Shown: positions 11,316-23,327 of the stretch, in pieces
Layout of the letters: every line of letters starts with the position of its first letter
Numbering within the stretch: the first letter of the stretch is position 1
DNA from: Distichodus sexfasciatus
Lineage: Eukaryota > Chordata > Actinopteri > Characiformes > Distichodontidae
Direction: 5' to 3'
Assembly: GCA_032718565.1 (NCBI GenBank)
Contig: JAVGVS010000633.1
Coordinates: 106,254 to 170,253 of the forward strand
DNA length: 64,000 bases
Program-made: the position numbers and the translations under genes
The notes under the pieces: generated by a model
The model's database searches: none
Told to the model about the DNA's origin: nothing
The model's input: the letters and a program-made list of their open reading frames with translations, nothing else

Positions 11316-12460
11316 GTGTTTTAAAAGTATCTTGCCTCGAATTTCTTCACTGAGAAGGAACGGCTATAGAGTTTTACGTACTGTATATTTAAGCACGTGG
11401 CTCACTCTCTTTGTGTGTGATGGATTTAAAAAGACTGAAAGTACAGTATATTAACCCTTATTTAACAAGGCTGACTTTGTCTCATTTTCTGCTCAACCTT
11501 GTGAAAATTTACAGCAGCGATTATTGTAGCAATTCCACGTCTCTTTAATGATTCTACTGTTTTATTCTCGTTAGACAGCAAATGAATTTGGCCCAAGATG
11601 CAAAATATGCTGAGTAGCTGTCAACTAAGCCTTTGTTCCCAGGCTGTGGGTGTGTTTTTTTCGGTTGAAAAGAACCGTTTTGTTAAAAATACTGTCGCTC
11701 CAGGATTTCGCGGTGCCTTTTTTTGAGATTGTCGTGGCCCAAAACGGTTGATTTTGCAGCAGGTTTTCTTAAAAAATGACAAAGTTGCGGGAGCAAGTCA
11801 AAGTTGCGAAAAATTTCCCAACTTTTTTGTTAACAAATTAAATTTTTTGTAAACAAATTAATTTTGTTAACAATTAAGTAAAATGACAGGAACAAAACCT
11901 CTATTATTCTTATTAATCATTAATCATTTAGTTATTTTTGAACGTAAATGTGAGGCATTTTTATCACACATTTCCTGTGTCTTCCAAACGGAACAAGGAA
12001 GTGGGTTTGCTGACGTTATGGCTCGACATTTTGCGGGAAACGGCGCCGATCGGTCAAAAAATTGTGGTAATGGAGGGTGTGCAAATAGCAACAGGGTTAA
12101 ACATGGTAAATTATTTTACTCTTACTCTTTTACAAAGATGGATATTTTCACCTGGTTACTAAGTGGCATCTGAGCAGCATCCCTGCTTTTGTGGTGCACA
12201 CTCATTGCATCACAGCACGCTCTTGGCAGCTGTGAGATGGAGTCAGAGGCTGGAGTCCACCTTGGCGAAGATGGCCAAGGGCACGTTTAGCAAAATTTAT
12301 GGGTGAAAGACGAAACGGACAGAACCTACACATTTGAGTGCAAGCTGCAAATCAGAACATTCTCTGCCTCCATAATGTCAATGAAACCTTTTTGATTTGG
12401 CACTACATTGTTACTACTTTTAACGCCAAGTTTCACATTTTTTAAATGAATTTCCTTTAA

Positions 12461-13079
12461 AGGAACACTCCACTTTTTTTGAAAATAGGCTCATTTTCCA
12501 ACTCCCCTAGAGTTATATAGATGTGTTTTACCGTTTTTGAATCCATTCAGCCGATCGCCGGGTCTGGCGGTAGCACTTTTAGCATAGCTTAGCATAAATC
12601 ATTGAATCCGATTAGACCATTAGCATCTCACTATAAAATGACTAAAGAGTTTCGCTATTTTTCCTATTTAAAACTTGACTCTCCTGTAGTTGCATCGTGT
12701 ACAATAATCAATATCATTGCGCCGGCTGCACCCATGGTACAGCAGCAAAATTCCTTGATTATTACGCCGGAATGAGAGTATAGTTCCTAGCCATATCGGC
12801 CTATAAAATCGCAACTTTTCATTTGCCGCCAGTCTTAGTACACGATGCAACTACAGAAGAGTCAAGTTTTAAATAGGAAAAATATCGAAACTCTTCAGTC
12901 ATTTTATAGTGAGATGCTAATGGTCTAATCGGATTCAATGATTTATGCTAAGCTATGCTAAAAGTGCTACCGCCAGACCCGGCGATCGGCTGAATGGATT
13001 CAAAAACGGTAAAACACATCTATATAGCTCTAGGGGAGTTGGAAAATGAGCCTATTTTCAAAAAAAGTGGAGTGTTCCT
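12461..13079. mobile_element. Fold-back element with TTAA duplication
   Basis: Two 242-bp arms (12461-12702 and 12838-13079) are inverted copies with only a few mismatches and enclose a 135-bp centre. Each end starts AGGAACACTCCACTTTTTTT and is bordered by TTAA (12457-12460 and 13080-13083). TTAA target duplication is typical of piggyBac and Kolobok transposases; there is no coding sequence, so it is non-autonomous. The near identity of the arms suggests recent insertion or gene conversion. Confidence 0.88.
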
Positions 13080-14202
13080 TTAAGGGTGTCCTACAGCAGA
13101 TATATGAATATTTTTGGATGAAATAGCTTGGACGTAGTCAGTTACATTTTCTGTGGAGCTTGGCTTAAAACTTTAATCATAAGTAGCTTATGATCATAAG
13201 TACAACGTGTGTAAGTGTGTGTCTAAATGTGTGTTCTCAGAGCCCCAGGACCAGACCCCCATGTTGTATTTGAGGCCCACCAGAGTGGACAAAACTTTAT
13301 TTGAAGTCTTCGGAAGCAGGACAGTGATGGAGCGGGTTCATATGTGCACCATGTGGGGATTAAGATCAGACCTTTCCACTTTTCCTGAGCCCGGCACAGC
13401 CCTTTGGGTCAAAACAGAATCATCCACCACACACACAACACACACACTCACTCACTCCCTCACTCCCACATCAGACCTCGTCCCAGGTGCGGTAAGCGAG
13501 GACAGACGGGCAAACGGCGTCCGGATTAGAGCCGAAACCCGGGAAGCGCGCGGCACCTGACAGGCCAAGAGCGATGGAGGAGCGCTCGGCCTAATTAATA
13601 ACAACCCCGGCAGTGTTCTTCGCCCTCTTTTTTCTCTTGCGGCGGTAATGATTAGCGTCTGGCTGCGTCGGTTATTTGTAGCTCGGCGCGGCTGCGCGAC
13701 GCTCGGCGGTCGTATCGGATAACGGCAGGGATCAAACGGCGGAGGGACGGCCAGACTAATAAATGATGTAAGGTGGGGAGGAGGAGGAGGAGGGTTAGAA
13801 AGGCTACGAACGCAAGGGAGAGCCCCCCTCTGACCCCCTTCAGATGAAACGGACACATCCTCCATCACCCTGCGAGCGGCTGATGTGTACATGTTTGCTT
13901 CAAAGACACACGCCTGACTTCTTTGGTGGGAATAAAGGAGCCCAGCGGGACGCAGAGACACACACACCGCAAATAGGGCAGCGGGGCCGGCGATTAATGG
14001 AAGCGGAAGGAGTCGGGAATGACCGATTAGGCACGAGCGTGAGGGAGAAACACCTTGCACCCGTTTGCAGACCCACCGCAAAGACGCCGAGGAGGGAACA
14101 TATGTCTGGCTGTAGCCTTCAATCTGTTTAACTTTGAACATTTTTGAAGAAAACAGTTCGTTTCATGCGATCCAGCAATCCAAGTTTGCACCCCCAGTTT
14201 TT

Positions 14203-14620
14203 GTGTACAAGATGAAACGTATTTGATGCATATTTTATTATATAATAGTTTGTTATTCTGGAATAAATGTTTAATCCAGATTCCTTTGCTGAGAAAGTAA
14301 CAGCTAGAAAATGTGATGGAATTAAAAAGATTGCAACAAATCTCTCCTTTTTCTCCTTGCACTTTGAGTCGGAATTTTACACTCCGATTAGAACTGACCT
14401 TTACTTTTCCATTCGGATTCGTCTCTCCCCGACAGCACATCTGACCCTGGAACGCGTCTTAATATTTCTTTTCAAAATTGTCTTGGGGCAGAATCCCACA
14501 ACGGAGGATTAATTCACCTAAAAAGTTCAACACCAGGATTATCCGATAGACGTACAGTATATTTAACCATTCCTCTTATTGCACCGTGTTGATTTTGTCT
14601 TTCATTTCTTGGTCGACTCG
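14203..14620 (+). repeat. Diverged copy of the slf1 3' end
   Basis: Seven short blocks of 11263-11490 recur here in the same order: GTGTACA, CATATTTTATTAT, CTGGAATAAA, CTGAGAA..AAC.GCTA, TGTGATGGA.TTAAAAAGA, TACAGTATATT.AACC and TGA.TTTGTCT. About 200 bp of extra sequence separates the fifth and sixth blocks. The poly(A) hexamer is retained at 14261-14266. Confidence 0.5.
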
Positions 14621-17600
14621 GTGGACCAACTTGGTCTCGTCTTCGTTCGGATGATGAAGAATGATTAATACCAGTACGCAAGCAGAAAGATGCTAAAAAA
14701 TATTTAATCTTCATCGACTTTTTCTTTTCCAAAAGTTAACAGACACAGACGTGATGTATTTCTTTAAGCATTTGGGGCGCCGCTCTCCCAACTTGGCCCA
14801 CTTTATGAACTTTATGACGACGGAGCAGGCAACACTGCAGGCTCAAACTGACGCACACGTTAACTATACAGCATAAACATCTCACCGTTTACAGGCATTA
14901 AATATATGTACAATAAGAATATGTACAGCGTTGAAAAATTAAAGCTGAAATATACTACGTTTCCAAAAATCGGTGCAAATGAAAGTGCCTTTTTTCACCC
15001 TTTTGCCTGGACGGAAACGATACATTCTACGTTGATGTTGGTCTCGTCGGATTTGCTGTTAAAAAGTTCCACTTTGGTTTTTTTTTTTGTTTTCTGCAAA
15101 CATAGCATATGGGTTTAGAAAAGTCATCTTTTCTTTGATAAGGGGATGCAAATAAAAACAGCATTTTCCACCGAAATAAGTTAAAAGACAGCGTATACAC
15201 ATTCAGGCCCGAAAAAAGTCCAGACGTTTCTTTAAAGAGTGGTCCTTTTTTCTCCCCTTTTCGCAACGAGGATCAAATCGGGACCGTCAGTGTCTCGGCC
15301 GACGGGGAGCGTGTTGTCTTTGTAAGGAAACGCTCTCGAAAGAAATCAGCGGGCTTTCCGTATGACAGATGTGCTCGTGCGAAAGTGAGAAAGCGGGGGG
15401 ATGAAGGCGGCGAGGGAGTCGCCCTCCTCGTTGAGGGACCCTAGGAGAATCGAGGCCTCCTCCGACGCCGTCTTCGCTGTGATCTTTCAACACTCGTCCC
15501 CGGCGAGGTTTTCCCCCCGCAGGCCGAGCCGTGACCTCCCTCTAAGACGGGCGGATGAAGGAGGAGAGCTAAACCGGGTGAGAGGGAGGGATGACAGGAA
15601 GAGGCTGAGGAGAGAGGGGAGGGTACCAAGAAAAAGACGCCCCAGACCCCGTTGCCCGCATCATCCTCGACTTGGCGGCTAAACTCCTGCCCTCCCCTCG
15701 AATCCCTGCTCAAGTCCCCGAAGCAGCCTGTCACGCAGCATCGACGTTTTCGTCAAGAACTCTGTTCCCCTACAGTGAAAATACACACACACGCAGAGCG
15801 CTTCGCCCCCTCTACGTTCGGCCGCCTGTCACGCCGTTTGGGAAAAAAAGGGAAAAGAAAAGTTGCAGTAAACAATATAGGCAGAAGGCAAGATCTCTGA
15901 CTGTCTGCCTCGGTTCGATGACTTTATAACCCTCCTTCATCACCTGGCACAACGTCTTGAGAGAGAGAACGAGGGGGTGAGAGGGAAAGAGAGAGAGACA
16001 GATCAAAGCCAGGTACAGGAGGTTTGGGGTCCTCAGGCGTAAGCGGGTGGAGCAGTAGCGGCCAGCGGAAGAAACAAGGAAATGTAGACGTTTTCTGAAT
16101 GCGATTAGTGTGCCGTCTGCCTGCCAAAAATGGTGCCTAACCTGAGCTGGCATTAGCGTTGGCATTAGCATTTGCAGACTGGCACCGCGTGGCAACCCGG
16201 GCTCACTGCAGGTTACACTCGGAATGGCCTGAGGGGAAAGTGATGGCTAGTGTTGTGCTAGACATGCCAGGATTCCTTTTCTCACTATAAAACTAAAGCG
16301 TCAAATAATGAGTCAGGCGTGCGTCAGGCGTAGCGTTAAAAATCCGGATGAATAAATATTGGCACTTGGGCCTACCATCTTATTTCTCGCTAAAAACAAA
16401 TGACTTCAGTTAAAGTTTAAAAAAAACACAAAACTGGAACAGACTTTGCTGTCAACTAACTACCGCCGAACTACAGTGGAGGTCTTTTTAACTTACAGCA
16501 CTTACTGGCAGTGTTGGAGAGTAGCTAACTACGATCGGCAACACTAGTAACTTTACCGTGTTTTTCAGCAGCTTGTCAGTGGCGAAGCTACTTTTAAAAA
16601 CGCTGGAGCTTTTCCAGAAGCTATTTTTCTGGACAAATAGCAAAGTAGTGTGGCAAAACGCTATGCTACAAAATACCACTCACTGTTCTCTTTACAAAGA
16701 CGGATGGATGGATTTTCATCAACCGTGTATTTTTTGATTGGTGCTGAACTCACCGTCGTGGCATCAGAGCGGTATCGTATGGGAATCGGCCAATAATTGC
16801 TTTTTTTTACGTCACCGCCATCGGCTCAATGTTTCAGCCGAAATTTTATGACGCATTTATTGTATGACACTTATGCCAGGCATGACCTATCTCTGAGGTC
16901 AGCTCGCATCTTCCGTCTTAAAATCTACGGCATTACTTTGTGCCAAAATTCTGAGCACGCAGTGTAACGTTCACGAGCAAAATCTCTTGTCTTTACGCGC
17001 TCAACTAAACTGCGTTCGCCTCACTTAGCGAACATGAGCTCGAACGTAGGCTGTGCCGAGCAACGTACTGCCACACGTAATTGTATGGTAAGTAAGACGC
17101 TCTTATCATACTTTTCTGTGCGGTAGTATGCATCTCAGGAAATAGCCGGGGCTGTAACTCAACAGCTCTCCACGCACTAGGTAGTGGACATGGAGTGTCC
17201 ATGACTTGTTATTTCACATAGGGCGGGAAGTGACTTTTACTTCAAATGTTGTGCACTACGCTCGAAACGCTCCGCCCTCGCTCCACCCTGCTTTCATGCT
17301 CGCTTCACTTACGCCCGTGTTAGAAACGTCAGAGTTATGACGCTATTTTTGTGTCAAAATTCCGAGCGTGCAGCGGAACTTCGGGGAGCAAAATTTCTTT
17401 CCTTTATGCGATCAACTCTGCTTGCCCTCGCGCTCGACTCTTCCTCATTTGTCAGCATCGGTATCGGCAGATTTAGGCATGTACAACATTGGCCGATCAT
17501 TTCCTTATCGCGCACCCCTACTGACTGCATCACATTGCACTTTTGGCACCTGCGAGATGGAGTCGGAGGATGGAGTCCACCTTGGTTAAGATGGAAGCAC

Positions 17601-17765
17601 GTATCTATGGCTGAGGCAAAATAGACAGAACTTACACTTCGTAGTTTACACAAGCCGAGAACCTAAACATCACTGAAACCTTACTGTGGTTTGATATTAC
17701 ATTGTTAAAAAGAGTTTCACGTTGCTTTTAACATCATGTTTCATTTTTAAAAATAATTTGTGTGG

Positions 17766-18075
17766 GGCTGGCGCGGTGGTTAGCGGTGGTCACAGCAAGA
17801 AGGTCCTGGGTTCCATCCCCAGGTCGGCTGTAGTGTCTTTCTGCGTGGAGTTTGCGTGCTCTTCCTGCGTTTGAGTGGGCTTCCTCTCACAGTCCAAAAG
17901 CATGCGATATACTGTAGGTTGACTGGCTAATCAAAATTGGCCCCATAGGAGTTTGTGTGACTGTGTGTGCCCTGAGGTGTGTTGGAGCCCACCCAGTGTT
18001 AATCCCCGCCTTGCGTTTGTAGTCCCGGGATGAGCTTTCCGGGCTAGGGATTAAGCGGTTCAGATAATGGATGAA
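17766..18075 (+). repeat. SINE family C
   Basis: A nearly full-length copy with a degraded head (GGCGCGGTGGTTAGCGGTGG) and the usual end sequence AAGCGGTTCAGATAATGGAT. Confidence 0.8.
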
Positions 18076-18083
18076 TTTGTGCG

Positions 18084-18232
18084 ATGTGGTGGTGATCTAC
18101 TGGTTAGTGGTACTCGCTTGTGGACCAAGAGTTCGTGGGTTCGAATCCTACTACAACCACTAGGTCCCTGAGAAACACCCTTAACCCCAAGTTGCTGTCA
18201 GGGAAAGTGTCTGTGAAATTGGGAAATGGAAA
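18084..18232 (+). repeat. SINE family B, 3' truncated
   Basis: The tRNA-like head has an intact B-box (GGGTTCGAATCC), followed by the CTGAGAAACACCCTTAACCC body. The LINE-like tail is missing. Confidence 0.7.
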
Positions 18233-19179
18233 TGAACATCCTCTGAACGCCATGCACGTTTTTGCTGCGCTTTGTAGCTGCGTTCGATTGCCGTTTCACT
18301 GGCATTTCACTGGCGTTCGCAATAGCATCGTTTTCCTCGCGTTGGTCGGGATTTTGACGCCAAGAAAACGTTGCATGCAGTGTTTATTTGACGCCACCCG
18401 AACACGCAGACGGCCGAACACCGGTGCTGAACGCCCGCGTGGACGCTTTGATTTGCTCCAATGAGCAGAAAAAAACGGTCGGTGTTCAGTCGGCGCTCAC
18501 GTGGCGCCACGAACGGCAGAAAAACGCCTGGTTCAGTGTCCGTAAATGTACTACATTAAAACAGCAGCTTGGCTGTAGCTGCTATTAATCAGAAGTAGCA
18601 TGAGGTCTGAAAAGCCAGCGTTTAAAAGTAGCTTCCCCAACACTGTCTGCTGCACTGTGGAAACTGCAGGGTCCACCTTAAACTGCCGTATTTACCCAAC
18701 AAGGAAGGGCGAGAGAGAGATTATCTAACGCCCAAAGCCGTTACAGGCAGATCCGGGCTCGCCTTGCTGCTGTTACTGCTGCTACTGCTGCCGCTGCCGA
18801 GGAAGGACACCTTGGCTTTTAGTGCCATCTGCCCAGTGCCAGGCAGTGACAAATAGCTCCCACTGTAGCACTCTAAAAGGGGTCAAGAGCTTTTCACACT
18901 CTCCTCCACACAGTAAAAGTAAACAAGTATGGCAGAAAGCCTCGTGGTGATAATTAAAAGTGGGGTTCTGTTCTCTCGCTTCGGCCTTCTCTGGACCGTA
19001 CGCTGTCAAGGAATGGAGGTTTGAAGACAAAAAGCGTAATATGGGGGAAAGGAAAGAAGGAGAACGAGATGAGAGAGAGAGGAACATGGAGCTAGTCCAG
19101 GCCAGTGCTTTTCTCCTTGGCGTGCAAAGTTCTGGAGAAGGAGGAAGGGGGAAAGACGTCCATAGGAGGAGGAAGAGAG

Positions 19180-19251
19180 CTACCCCGGGTTGTTTTTCTT
19201 CTTTTTATTTGGGCTGTGACTCGGGTCCGGTTTCAGCTCGCGGTACTGCAC
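19180..19251 (-). CDS. mctp1: MCTP1 last coding exon
   Basis: The exon follows TTTTAACAG on the - strand, starts in phase 0 and ends at TAG (19182-19180). It encodes 23 residues: VQYRELKPDPSHSP, then a lysine-rich stretch and a terminal Pro-Gly. This is the C-terminal tail of vertebrate MCTP1, which lies beyond the second membrane segment on the cytosolic side. The first residue joins the preceding exon to restore VQVVQYRELK. A TG repeat lies 20-31 nt upstream of the splice site. The 3' UTR continues to lower coordinates, with no certain poly(A) signal before the transposon-rich region. Confidence 0.93.
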   Translation of the reverse strand: MQYRELKPDPSHSPNKKKKNNPG

Positions 19252-19424
19252 CTGTTAAAACATGAACAAACACACACACACACCATGATCAGGTGGGCAG
19301 TGTTGAGAATGTCAAGATAGCGGCGGGATGGGGGAATTGCTGGGGCTTGGCGGGTGAGAAGACGCTGGGATGGACTCGGAAAAATAAACAGGAAAGTGGT
19401 GGGGATGCGAGGAGAGGCGGCAAG

Positions 19425-19620
19425 TGGCGTGACCTGGAAGTGACCATTACATTCATAAAGGACTATGTGCAACATTCTTTTCCTTTTTTATTTGAGGCTT
19501 GTTATTTGTTTTGTTCATTTCGGTTTTGGAAATGAATATGGTAAAAAATCAACACGTTTTCGGGTGTAATGCGGAAAACGAATGAACAAATGACACAGAT
19601 TCATCCCGAATCCCAATTTG
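19425..19620. repeat. Dispersed repeat family D, partial
   Basis: Carries AAGTGGCGTGACCTGGAAGT, which recurs as AAGTGGCATGACACGGAAGT near 26043 and AAGCGGCATGGCCTGGAAGT near 41119. All three copies continue into an AATGACACA/ATACACGGATT segment. Confidence 0.55.
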
Positions 19621-20784
19621 AGGACAAGCGTTGGGTAAAAACTCAACAGGGTTCTTCCCAGAGTCTCGGGCAGCCAGCATAGCATGACTCAGACAGAAAG
19701 AAGCATGTGCAGAAACGCCATTAAGCTCTTGAGCACGTGTTCCTCCATCCGTCAAATCTCCAAAGAGTTCCGAACGGCAAATCGAGGGGCCAGACGCGAA
19801 TAGTATAGCTATTATTCAGAGAGACTAAACAAACGGCGCTGGAGCGAGCGCATGAGCGTCGAATCAAAGGGGTCGCGGTGAGGGCATGTCGGAGATTTTC
19901 TCGCCAGCTTACATTCACCATGGTGGAGATTTCGTTTTAATCGCTTCTTTTTCGCCCCGCGGTGCTGCTGGCTGCAGCGCTCCGGCTGTGAAGCCGCCCT
20001 TAATCCGTGCATTGTGCGCCCCTCTCCCCTCAAAAAAATCCCTAACCATAATCGATGGACACCGGAAAGATACTTCATTAGTCACGGACGAGGAGGGGAA
20101 AAACAAAAAAGAAGGACGTATCCGTCACTTGTTGAGAGGAGCGACGGGGCCGAAGTGGGGGTCCCTGGAACGTTTCACGAGGGAAAAGGGGGTAAAATGG
20201 AGTGGGGGGGGTGACCTAACAAACCTGGCCGTGACACACTGGAGCTGGAGGCTGGGGACCAGCGATAAACGGCGGGTGACCGGACTGAGTCACCAAATTG
20301 GCCCTTTCCCATCAGCCAGTGCAGTCTTGGCCAGATTTCCCAGCAACGCTCAAACCCCCCAAAGCGGGGAGAGAGAGGAAGGAGAAAGAGACAGACAAAA
20401 GCATGTGTGGCATACGGAGGGAATATGGGGGTATATGGATGTGAGGAGGTTGCTGGTGGCCTAGTGCTTGGATATTTGGGGACAGAGAGGTTGTGGGTTC
20501 AAGTTTTAGCTCTTTTCTGCCTCTAGCACTACTTTCATGTTTAAGGTGTTTGTCAGACGCCATTATCAGAACTAAGCAGGCAGCTCCTGAAAAAACTGAG
20601 TGATTGCCATGTGCCATAAAACAGGCAGAAAAGGGATAAAAGAGGGAAAAGGTTAGAAATTATAGGCTGTTAGATGCTGATTATTGCTGAGCGAGCTGTT
20701 AAACTATGAGTTCCTGAATTACTGTTAAGTTCAGGAACCTGACCACACCAGCCTAATCACACAACATGGAATAGCACAGTCGTC

Positions 20785-21910
20785 CTTAATGATTAATCGC
20801 CCTTGTGGCCAAATCAGGGAATGACGATCTTAATAGTGGTGCCCCCTTGTGGCCAAATCAGGGAATGACGATCTTAATAGTGGTGCCCACTTGTGGCCAA
20901 AATGAGGAATGACGATCTTAATAGTGGTGCCTCCTTTTGGCCAAATTAGGGAATGACGATCTTAATAGTGGTGTCCCCTTGTGGCCAAAATGAGGAATGA
21001 CAACCTTAATAGTGGTGTCCCCTTGTGGCCAAATCAGGGAATGACAATCTTAATAGTGGTGTATCCTTTTGGCCAAATCAGGGAATGACAATCTTAATAG
21101 TGGTGTATCCTTTTGGCCAAATTAGAGAATGACAATCTTAATAGTGGTGTATCCTTTTGGCCAAATTAGGGAATGACAACCTTAACAGGGGTGTCCCCTT
21201 GTGGCTAAAATGAGGAATGACGATCTTAATAGTGGTGTATCCTCGTGGCCAAAATAGGGAATAAAAATCCTAATATTGGTGCCCCCTTGTGGCCAAAATT
21301 GGGAATGACAATCTTAATATTGGTGCCCCCTTGTGGCCAAATTAGGGAATGACAAGCTTAACGGGGGTGTCCCCTTGTGGCTAAAATGAGGAATGACAAG
21401 CTTAATAGTGGTGTCCCCTTGTGGCCAAATTAGAGAATGACAATCTTAATAGTGGTGTATCCTTTTGGCCAAATTAGGGAATGACAACCTTAACAGGGGT
21501 GTCCCCTTGTGGCTAAAATGAGGAATGACGATCTTAATAGTGGTGTATCCTCGTGGCCAAAATAGGGAATAAAAATCCTAATAGTGGTGTCCCCTTGTGG
21601 CCAAAATTGGGAATGACAATCTTAATATTGGTGCCCCCTTGTGGCCAAATTAGGGAATGACAACCTTAATAGTGGTGCCTCCTTGTGGCCAAATTAGGGA
21701 ATGACAAGCTTAACGGGGGTGTCCCCTTGTGGCTAAAATGAGGAATGACGATCTTAATAGTGGTGCCCCCTTGTGGTTAAAATTGAGAATAACAAGCTTA
21801 ATAGTGGTGCCCCCTTGTGGCCAAAACAGGGAATGAACCCTTAATAGTGCCATCCCCTTACTGCCAACATAGGGAATGACAGCCTTAATGGAGGTGCCTC
21901 TTGGAATCAA
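20785..21910. repeat. 44-bp minisatellite with seven-unit higher-order repeat
   Basis: About 25 units of 44 bp with the core TTGTGGCCAAATTAGGGAAT and ..GACAATCTTAATAGTGGTG. Unit variants recur in fixed order: the variant with AATTAGAGAATGACAATC at 21120 returns at 21428, an offset of 308 bp or seven units, and the units after it correspond too. It lies wholly within the last mctp1 intron. Confidence 0.93.
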
Positions 21911-22086
21911 AATAGGGAATGACTATAAAACAGATTTGAAAAGAGGACTGCAGTTGGGTCTTTGGTCTCCTCAATGCACAGACACTAATGCCATGAAGAG
22001 GGTATCACACGGACAAAAACTGTGGAAGGAATTTAGAAGACAAAAAGTAGGATGCAGAAGAAGACAATGTGATTGCTGGTACATAG

Positions 22087-22205
22087 CTTAACTCAGGGTT
22101 AAGGTTCTTGCTCAGGGGCTTGATGGTGATAGTGCTGGAGGCAGAACAGAGCTGGATTTGAACATACTACCTTGATCCATAAGCGAGTACACTACCACTA
22201 GTAAC
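22087..22205 (-). repeat. SINE family B fragment
   Basis: On the - strand it has a head with a degraded B-box (TTCAAATCCAGCTC) and the body CCCTGAGCAAGAACCTTAAC. The LINE-like tail is absent. Confidence 0.65.
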
Positions 22206-22955
22206 TTTTATATACTACCACCCATACTACCACAAATAAGAACCAGAGCAAGACCTTTAACCTTTTAACGCTGCTCCTGGGAGATTACAGAAAGTCTAAA
22301 GGAAGCACATGTGAGAAAACCAAAACCAAAAGAGAGACGCAGGTGATTCTATGTCTTTAAAGTGGAATGAAGTCGTTTGCAGTGGATGAAGCAGGCAAGT
22401 GGACGGACAGAGTGACAGACAGACAGAAAGAAAGACAGAAGCTTGTTTCAGCTCCGGATGAGCCTTGCTGTCATCGTACTAGCCTTCACTTCGCACTTAC
22501 AAGACAGCTTCAGCCTTGCTGTTGCAGCACTTCTGAGAGAAGCTGCCTGAATTTGCCGTCAGATCTGGCCCACAAAGCGCCTGACGTCATTGTGCTCTCC
22601 TGAGGAGAAATGGTCTGTGTACTGCTGACTCAACACAAACATCTATCAGCGCTGCCTGGGAGACAAAAATCCGTCTGAAGACGGTCGGAATTACAGAGGG
22701 AGAACTTGTCCATCCTGTCTAACTATCTGTCTTACATGTGTTAAAACTAGGCCCTATTTCTGGAGGTAACATGCGTCCGCAAACGCACGGGAACAGCGTG
22801 TGAACTGATGTCCGAGGAAGCTGTAATGATGGTTGTAGCACATGTTTACATTCCTTTGACTACATTTTTCCCGCCTTCTTATCTTTGAAAATGGAATGAA
22901 TTTACGTGAATTCAAGTTTTAAGGTTCTTTGTCACTTACATAGCACTAGTGAATT

Positions 22956-23182
22956 TAAGTGAGTTATTATTTGTTATTGTGAACACAGCACAGCACACAG
23001 TGCACCACAACGAAATGTGACCTCTGCATCTGACCCATCCATGAAGGAGCAGTGGCCAGCTTTTTGGCAGTGTCTGGCGACTTCACCTTGCTCATGAGTA
23101 CCTCAGTGGTACCGTCATCGGCCCATGACTTGAAACGGTGACCTTGCAATCACAGGGTCAACTCCCTAACCGTCACACTACC
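22956..23182 (-). repeat. SINE family A
   Basis: Inverted relative to the next copy at 23328, about 145 bp away. It has a full tail and a decayed B-box. Confidence 0.8.
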
Positions 23183-23327
23183 AAGAAACACGACCACTGC
23201 TGCTAAGATGCAGTGAACTGTGCAAATCAAAACTGAAACTAACAAGCAGATTAAGTTACAAGAAACTACATCTTAACAATAAAAATATCTAGAAAAATAT
23301 GTTCCTAATATAGACATTTATACTCTC

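Larger units (their letters stand above)
10169..11335 (+). other. slf1: slf1 3' untranslated region
   Basis: Runs from the stop codon to about 20 bases past AATAAA at 11310. It begins with about 140 bp of ordinary sequence, then about 0.8 kb of 40-bp minisatellite, then about 200 bp of AT-rich sequence. The cleavage site is inferred from the signal and the GT-rich sequence after it. Confidence 0.6.
16509..18645. mobile_element. hAT-like composite repeat with nested SINEs
   Basis: The left end starts CAGTGTTGGAGAGTAGCTA; the right end, reversed, starts CAGTGTTGGGGAAGCTACTT, a terminal sequence widespread in fish hAT elements. A second terminus-like copy occurs at 16577. A family C SINE (17766-18075) and part of a family B SINE (18084-18232) sit inside. 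I see no transposase frame and the flanking 8-mers agree poorly, so this may be several overlapping insertions. Confidence 0.45.
11336..19179. other. Convergent intergenic region between slf1 and mctp1
   Basis: No exon was recognised. It contains an AT-rich transposon-like stretch (11680-12160), the fold-back element at 12461, a diverged copy of the slf1 3' end at 14203, GC-rich unique DNA (13480-14130 and 15240-15830) and a hAT-like composite (16509-18645). The mctp1 3' UTR must occupy its right end. I could not place the mctp1 poly(A) site: the nearest reversed AATAAA is at 18383-18388, inside the composite. The 229-codon frame at 13452-14141 (-) is GC-rich and repetitive, and I do not call it a gene. 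Confidence 0.6.

Noticed and set aside
13240..13400. A + strand exon after the TTCTCAG at 13239
   Set aside because: The splice-like site opens a frame (13207-13560), but the peptide has no resemblance to SLF1 or another family and ends in CA repeats.
13452..14141. A 229-codon open frame on the - strand
   Set aside because: Low-complexity Pro/Arg-rich sequence in GC-rich intergenic DNA, with competing frames on both strands and no family resemblance.
18110..18160. A tRNA gene suggested by the B-box and head of the SINE
   Set aside because: The head does not fold into a full cloverleaf and is continuous with the SINE body. The same applies to the other SINE heads.
19886..20464. A 192-codon + strand frame
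   Set aside because: Composition is mixed, but there is no homology, and its end runs into SINE-like sequence at 20444.
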